Assembly (NCBI RefSeq): GCF_014529535.1 | Contig: NW_023503555.1 | Coordinates: 7,688,001 to 7,752,000 of the forward strand | Length of the DNA stretch: 64,000 bases | Origin: Bradysia coprophila | Lineage: Eukaryota; Arthropoda; Insecta; Diptera; Sciaridae | Reading direction: 5' to 3' | In this document: in pieces, positions 60,007-64,000 of the stretch | Layout of the letters: every line of letters begins with the position of its first letter | How positions within the stretch are numbered: the first letter of the stretch is position 1 | Notes under the pieces: model-generated | Seen by the model: only the letters and a program-made list of their open reading frames with translations | Databases searched by the model: none | Told to the model about the DNA's origin: nothing | Program-made: the position numbers and the translations under genes

Positions 60007-60721
60007 ATGACGACAGATTTTGAACTCAATTGTGAACCGAATTTCGCGGTTTTTGAAATGTTTTTCAATTCCATCCGGTCGATTTGATGAGGCTGTGCCA
60101 CTGATTAATTTTCAAAACATTTTTTTTCCCATTCCAACAGGTATCACTATCCGTTGCAACTGTAGAAGAAAATGTGCCTCGCCAGTAAAAGATGTCAAAT
60201 CGTTCGCAGAAAACGGATCAGCAGATGAAGTCGAATATATGCTTGAAGAAATGTTGATTGATCAAACGATGATGGAACAATCGACAGACAAATTATTCTA
60301 CAAAAACGATCCGATCGCAATGACATTGTGGTCACATCAAGTCAAAACATACCATTCGATTCTGCCAGGGATGTTGCACGATCCATTGGTGGCATTACCG
60401 TCTCCGCCGTTAACACCGCGTAAACGAAAACGTTCCACTTCGCATTGCAGTAGCGACCAGCTGCCGATTGTCAAATCAAACAAACCAACAACGAGCGGAC
60501 AGGATGTACCGGTGCAGATGAATATCGAACAAAACCAACCGAAGAGTGTATTAGATTTACTGGCCGACGCAGTTGACTTTATTGAGAACAATCCAACGTA
60601 TAAATCGTATGTACGTTACACGCCACGGTCCGCTGAATTCAAGGATAAATTTGTCAATTTAATTATGTTAGCCGATGAAGCCGCCGCACGGAGCGAATTG
60701 AGACCGTGGGCGAAACGGTGA
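60007..60721 (+). CDS. Unrecognised nuclear-type protein, about 201 aa
   Basis: The second exon (60141-60721, acceptor TTCCAACAG) is clearly coding. It opens with a Cys cluster ITIRCNCRRKC, then an acidic/Met-rich helix (EVEYMLEEMLIDQTMM), DPIAMTLWSHQVKTYHSILP, PSPPLTPRKRKRS (a proline-directed phosphosite next to a nuclear localisation signal), a Ser/Gln-rich linker, and a C-terminal helical part (SVLDLLADAVDFIENNP ... ADEAAARSELRPWAKR). The proposed first exon is 60007-60031 (MTTDFELN, then T|GTGAAC, phase 1), joining over a 109-nt intron to give 201 aa. That join is plausible but not certain; a more distant 5' exon is possible. I do not recognise the family and assign no function. Nuclear location is inferred from the basic cluster only. 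Confidence 0.6.
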
Positions 60722-61202
60722 ACATTGCTATTAGTAAGTCTTAGAGTATCGTAGAAGCAGACATGACGAATATTTTTCTTTTTGTTGGACTGTAGATTAG
60801 TGTAAGACTCTACCAGACGAACGTATCATTTATGAGCTAACATTCAAGTTAAATTTGTTGTGAGCCGTGACCTAATTTTAAGATTTTTGTACGGTGCATT
60901 ATTATGGCCAATTTATTAAAAAACCGATGGAAAGGTCACAGCGCAGTTTTTATGTACAGAGACATTGCATGACAACACCTAGGCTTTAAGATTCAAGCGA
61001 ACGAAATTTTCTGATCCAATAGCAATTCACTGGAGCCATAGTGAAAAACGGAAGTTTCAAAAGTTCGAATGACGGACACTCACGTTTCTCAAACTTCGAA
61101 GACTTCTGTTTTCATAGCCATAGAGAGTTCAAACGATCAAGACTTTAAGGGACCCCATCGATTTCAGAGATCAGTGATCGTTCAAACGCTTTTCTGTCAG
61201 GA

Positions 61203-61440
61203 CCACAGCACTGACTCTAGCATAAACATAGAAAATATTTGGAGGCTGAAACAATCACAGTAAGCAGTGCCTACTGGGCACTGCGTTTCTTTGATAAAGA
61301 TAGATGACTTGTTCTCGTTGTATGAGTTGAAGTACGGAACAGTAACAGTACTAAGCGATAGCTCTTATCAGTAAAGACTCTAAATTTGATACTTGTTAAT
61401 TTAGTGTTCATGCTAGGAGCAGTGTTGTGGCCAGGACTAT
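61203..61440. mobile_element. Family A MITE, copy 2
   Basis: About 238 bp between CCACAGCACTGACTCTAGCA and its mirror ending GCAGTGTTGTGG. Internal TTTGGAGGCTGAAACAATCA and AGATGACTTGTTCTCGTTGT match copy 1. The flanks TCAGGA and CCAGGA may be a decayed target duplication. Confidence 0.7.
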
Positions 61441-61712
61441 TTCTTCATATTAGATAACAACTCATAGTTGAAAGCCTCCTATTAAATTCATTCAATAGAT
61501 CATTGTCAATGTCGTTTGAGATGTCAAATGAGCTGTCATTTTCACAAAGCTAACCACAATGTTAGAAAAATTTATATGTAGCTGTCATTGTTTGAGGTTA
61601 GCTTTGTGAAATTGACAACTCATTTGACACTATTTTGAGCGAAAAACCGTTATTTGACACTGATTTATAGTACGAATTAACTGACAGGTGCCAAAGCGAC
61701 CGATTGTGACAA

Positions 61713-61886
61713 ACCAAAGCACCTAGCAGGGTAATGGAGGTTTTTACACGTTAAATAGAGTAGTATTTTGATACCAATAATACCATTAGTAGCTTTAATG
61801 GTGGCTGCTAATGGTATTATTGGTATCAAAATACTGCTCTATTTGACGTGTAAAAACACCTATTACTCTACTAGGTGCTTTGGAGA
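61713..61886. repeat. Near-perfect long hairpin
   Basis: The arms, about 78 bp each, run from CCAAAGCACCTAGCAGGGTA on the left to TACTCTACTAGGTGCTTTGG on the right. In between, TTTTGATACCAATAATACCA is mirrored by TGGTATTATTGGTATCAAAA. The loop is only about 10 nt (TTTAATGGTG). If transcribed it would form a long double-stranded stem. It is probably a MITE, with the possibility of feeding hairpin siRNA. Confidence 0.75.
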
Positions 61887-62594
61887 AACCTTCTTTATTT
61901 GTCTGCTAAATGTTAAATCGTACTTTCACATCAGAAGAGATCACACCAACAGACGTTAGAAGTCGTTTAACAGTGCCACTGGATGCACTCCAATATAATA
62001 CTCTGTCTAGGCGGAACTCTGAAGTGTGAAAGCTTAAGTCCCTCCAGTACCAACCTACCTATATAGGACTATTAAGAGAATGACCAGCTCAGATAAATGC
62101 GACTTTTATTCAATTACTCATCTCTGCGTTTTTGAAGCCGCCCGTCAATAAGTGAATCTGTTGCTAAATGAATCTTAGGCTTTCCTAAACTAAATATCTA
62201 ACACAGCAAACAAGTCGTTGCCGCACTCTGAAGATTAGAAAACTCTACTTAAGATTCCAGTTACTCACTTTACATACGGGAGTAATAGATTGCATGGTTA
62301 CTGTTTACAATGTAACATTTTGCAAGCTCAATTCTCGCAACTAGCCCAGTGCATAGTACAATATACCGTAACCGAATGATAGTTTCTTGTTCGATGATAT
62401 GAAAATACCTGGCTTGGGTGTGCTGGGAACGTTCTTGTCCGGAGAGGGATTCTTTTGAAAATCACTTTTAAAAAATCCGTCGAAGATTGTGTGGCTAGTG
62501 ATAGGGGATCGAAGAACCTGCACTTTTCTAATGGAAATTTCTCCAGATATACGAAACGTAAAATGTCGGGCGGGGTGTTATTAGAAAAGTAATT

Positions 62595-63255
62595 GAGAGA
62601 GATTCTTCTGAAAAACAGAAGACCGAAATCGGACGCATTTTCTGTTGGAATTCTTTATATATGCTCAGAAGCCAAAACCACTTTCAAAAAAATTCTTCGA
62701 AGCTTGTGTGGCTGGTAAGAGGTCATCAAAAACCGAAAATTTGCGCAAATTCTTTCAAAAAATTTTCCAGTTACACGAGCCGTACAGAGTCGTGTGGGGT
62801 GTCATTAGAAAGGTAATCACATGTACTATTGAGTCGAATACATGCAATTACCTTTCTAATGACACCCACACGACCATGAACGTTTCGTGTACCTTGAGAA
62901 ATTTCTGTAAGAAAAGTGTAAGTTTTCAGTCTTTTTTCGGTTGAAAACTTCAACTGCACATATCTCAGTGTGGATGAATTTTAAACCCAATAAGAACCTG
63001 TTTGCCCTGGAAGTACATGCAATTACCTTTCTAATGACAACCCTTATGACCTTGTACATTTCGTGTATCTGGAGAAATTGCCATAAGAAAGGTGCATGTT
63101 TCCGGTTTTCTATCGCCTCCCAATAGCCGCGAAAGCGTCGAGGAATTTTTTCGAAGGGGGTTTTGGCTTGTAGGGTCGAGTACCTTTAGACACACATAAA
63201 AAACGTCCATTGGAAAATGTGTCCGATTTCCGATTTCAAAAGAATCTCTCTGAAT
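62595..63255. mobile_element. Complex nested palindromic element
   Basis: The outer ends GAGAGATTCTTCTGAAAA and TTTTCAAAAGAATCTCTC-like mirror each other. TGCAATTACCTTTCTAATGA recurs at 62831 and 63010, with the inverted TCATTAGAAAGGTAAT at 62802. Arms also share ACGTTTCGTGTACCT/TCGTGTATCTGGAGAAATT. It looks like several rounds of insertion of one inverted-repeat family. Confidence 0.5.
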
Positions 63256-63335
63256 TTTCTTGGTGAAGAGGATAGTTACCACATTTGATCCGTTCTCGCT
63301 TCATTGTGTCTGCTCTAGAAAAAGATTTTTTTTTG

Positions 63336-63503
63336 TGTCAAATTTGGAGGCTTTAGTGATACGAGGATGGATTAGGATTGATTGTATAAAACAACTCACA
63401 CAACGAAAACAAGTCATCTATCTGTATAACAGAAACGCAGTGCCTACTGTGATTTCATCAGCCTCCGAATATTTTCTATGTTCGTGCTAGTAGCAGTGCT
63501 GTG
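63336..63503. mobile_element. Family A MITE, copy 3 (left-truncated)
   Basis: Starts inside the family at TGTCAAATTTGGAGGCTTTA, continues through AACTCACACAACGAAAACAA and AAACGCAGTGCCTACTGTGA, and ends at GTGCTAGTAGCAGTGCTGTG. The orientation is reversed relative to copy 1. Confidence 0.65.
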
Positions 63504-63690
63504 ATCAGTATTCAGGGCAGTGTGACTCCACAAGACTGGATTTTTTTTCTGGATATATTTTTATTCAATTAGAAAATCTAAACAAATCTAACCCGATTAC
63601 ATATTAGTGGTGGTGAGTAAAATCTACCTAACCATATGCATTGCAAGAAAAGAAAAAATAACGAAAAAATTAACGCAAAGCAAAAATTAA

Positions 63691-64000
63691 TCAAAAAAAG
63701 TGATTGATGAGATCGTAATTGATCTCTTCACTAACGTACGAATCATTCTGATAGCTCGGATGATTCAAAACAAATTCGCGAATCAGCTGGGCCGATGTGA
63801 GTCTGGTTCCGTTGGCTTTATCTCGAACTAAATCCAGATATTTGTTTAATTGCGACCTGGTTTCCGCACTCACATCTTTACCGTCGAGATAGCGATGAAT
63901 TAGTGGAATGAGACCAACAAAACCGTTCGCCTAGAATCGTCGTAAATACCCAAAATTATTTGATTTTGTTCAACATTTCTGACGGTCAAATTTTACCTCT
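63691..64000 (-). CDS. Gclc: Glutamate-cysteine ligase catalytic subunit, C-terminal part (partial)
   Basis: The last exon, minus strand 63930-63691, encodes 80 residues. Its acceptor ends TTCTAG, and a 66-nt intron separates it from the donor AGAG|GTAAAA; that penultimate exon occupies 63997-64000 and runs off the window. The sequence opens ANGFVGLIPLIHRYLDG and contains RLTSAQLIREFVLNHPSYQ and EINYDLI. This is the conserved C-terminal tail of animal GCLC, where GLIPLI, a REFV-NHP-Y-DS block and DEINY recur. Family role: first, rate-limiting step of glutathione synthesis in the cytosol (ATP-dependent gamma-glutamylcysteine formation). The active site lies outside the window, so intactness cannot be judged. 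Confidence 0.85.

Larger units (their letters stand above)
60722..63680. other. Intergenic, dense in inverted-repeat elements
   Basis: Holds family A MITEs (61203-61440, 63336-63503), an inverted pair around GGTTAGCTTTGTGAAA at about 61519-61629, a near-perfect hairpin (61713-61886) and a complex nested palindrome (about 62595-63255). No protein-coding gene recognised. Confidence 0.5.

Noticed and set aside
60020..60140. Uninterrupted ORF start at 60020 for the unknown gene
   Set aside because: The segment before 60141 ends in a strong acceptor (TTTTTTTCCCATTCCAACAG) and is pyrimidine-rich, so it is read as intron; its apparent start is also not ATG.

Overview
This is eukaryotic, intron-containing, AT-rich nuclear DNA. 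Most confident introns are 60-110 nt with GT-AG ends. The gene set (ribbon-type BTB/pipsqueak factor, Bora, minus-C odorant-binding protein, luciferase-like acyl-CoA synthetase with a peroxisomal signal) points to an insect, most likely a dipteran and possibly a nematoceran such as a fungus gnat. The order-level placement is inference; no database search was possible.

Layout. 1-13.0 kb has no supportable coding gene and carries dispersed repeats and MITE-like inverted repeats. 13.9-25.2 kb is probably the ribbon (rib) locus, plus strand: a candidate non-coding first exon near 13.88-14.21 kb, a repeat-rich stretch of about 9 kb that would be intron 1, and two coding exons at 23.28-25.22 kb. 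25.2-34.3 kb is AT-rich 3' or intergenic sequence with several mobile-element remnants, a cluster of CGCG palindromes and a 543-bp inverted-repeat element with a 6-bp target duplication. 34.4-36.2 kb is bora (plus, four exons), followed by a 515-bp foldback element. 39.0-42.85 kb holds two cytochrome b561 (CYB561D1/D2-type) genes in tandem on the minus strand, sharing an intron position. 45.2-46.5 kb has an orphan candidate exon and a hAT-type MITE packed with ATCGAT. 47.7-48.2 kb encodes a minus-C odorant-binding-like protein (plus). 49.9-53.5 kb is a multi-exon secreted protein of an uncharacterised insect family (minus) with an apparent 1-nt frameshift near its C terminus. 54.9-57.9 kb is a seven-exon acyl-CoA synthetase ending in SKL (plus). 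60.0-60.7 kb is an unrecognised protein of about 201 aa (plus). The right edge holds the C-terminal exon of glutamate-cysteine ligase catalytic subunit (minus, partial).

The genes do not form one pathway. Broad themes are development and cell cycle (rib, bora), membrane redox (b561 pair), chemosensation or ligand transport (OBP), peroxisomal lipid activation (ACS) and glutathione synthesis (Gclc). The most distinctive non-genic signal is the density and variety of short non-autonomous inverted-repeat elements, several with recognisable target-site duplications. I found no clearly new multi-gene system. The best leads are the unknown 201-aa gene, the ATCGAT-rich hAT MITE, the CGCG palindrome cluster and the repeat family that invades the presumed rib first intron.
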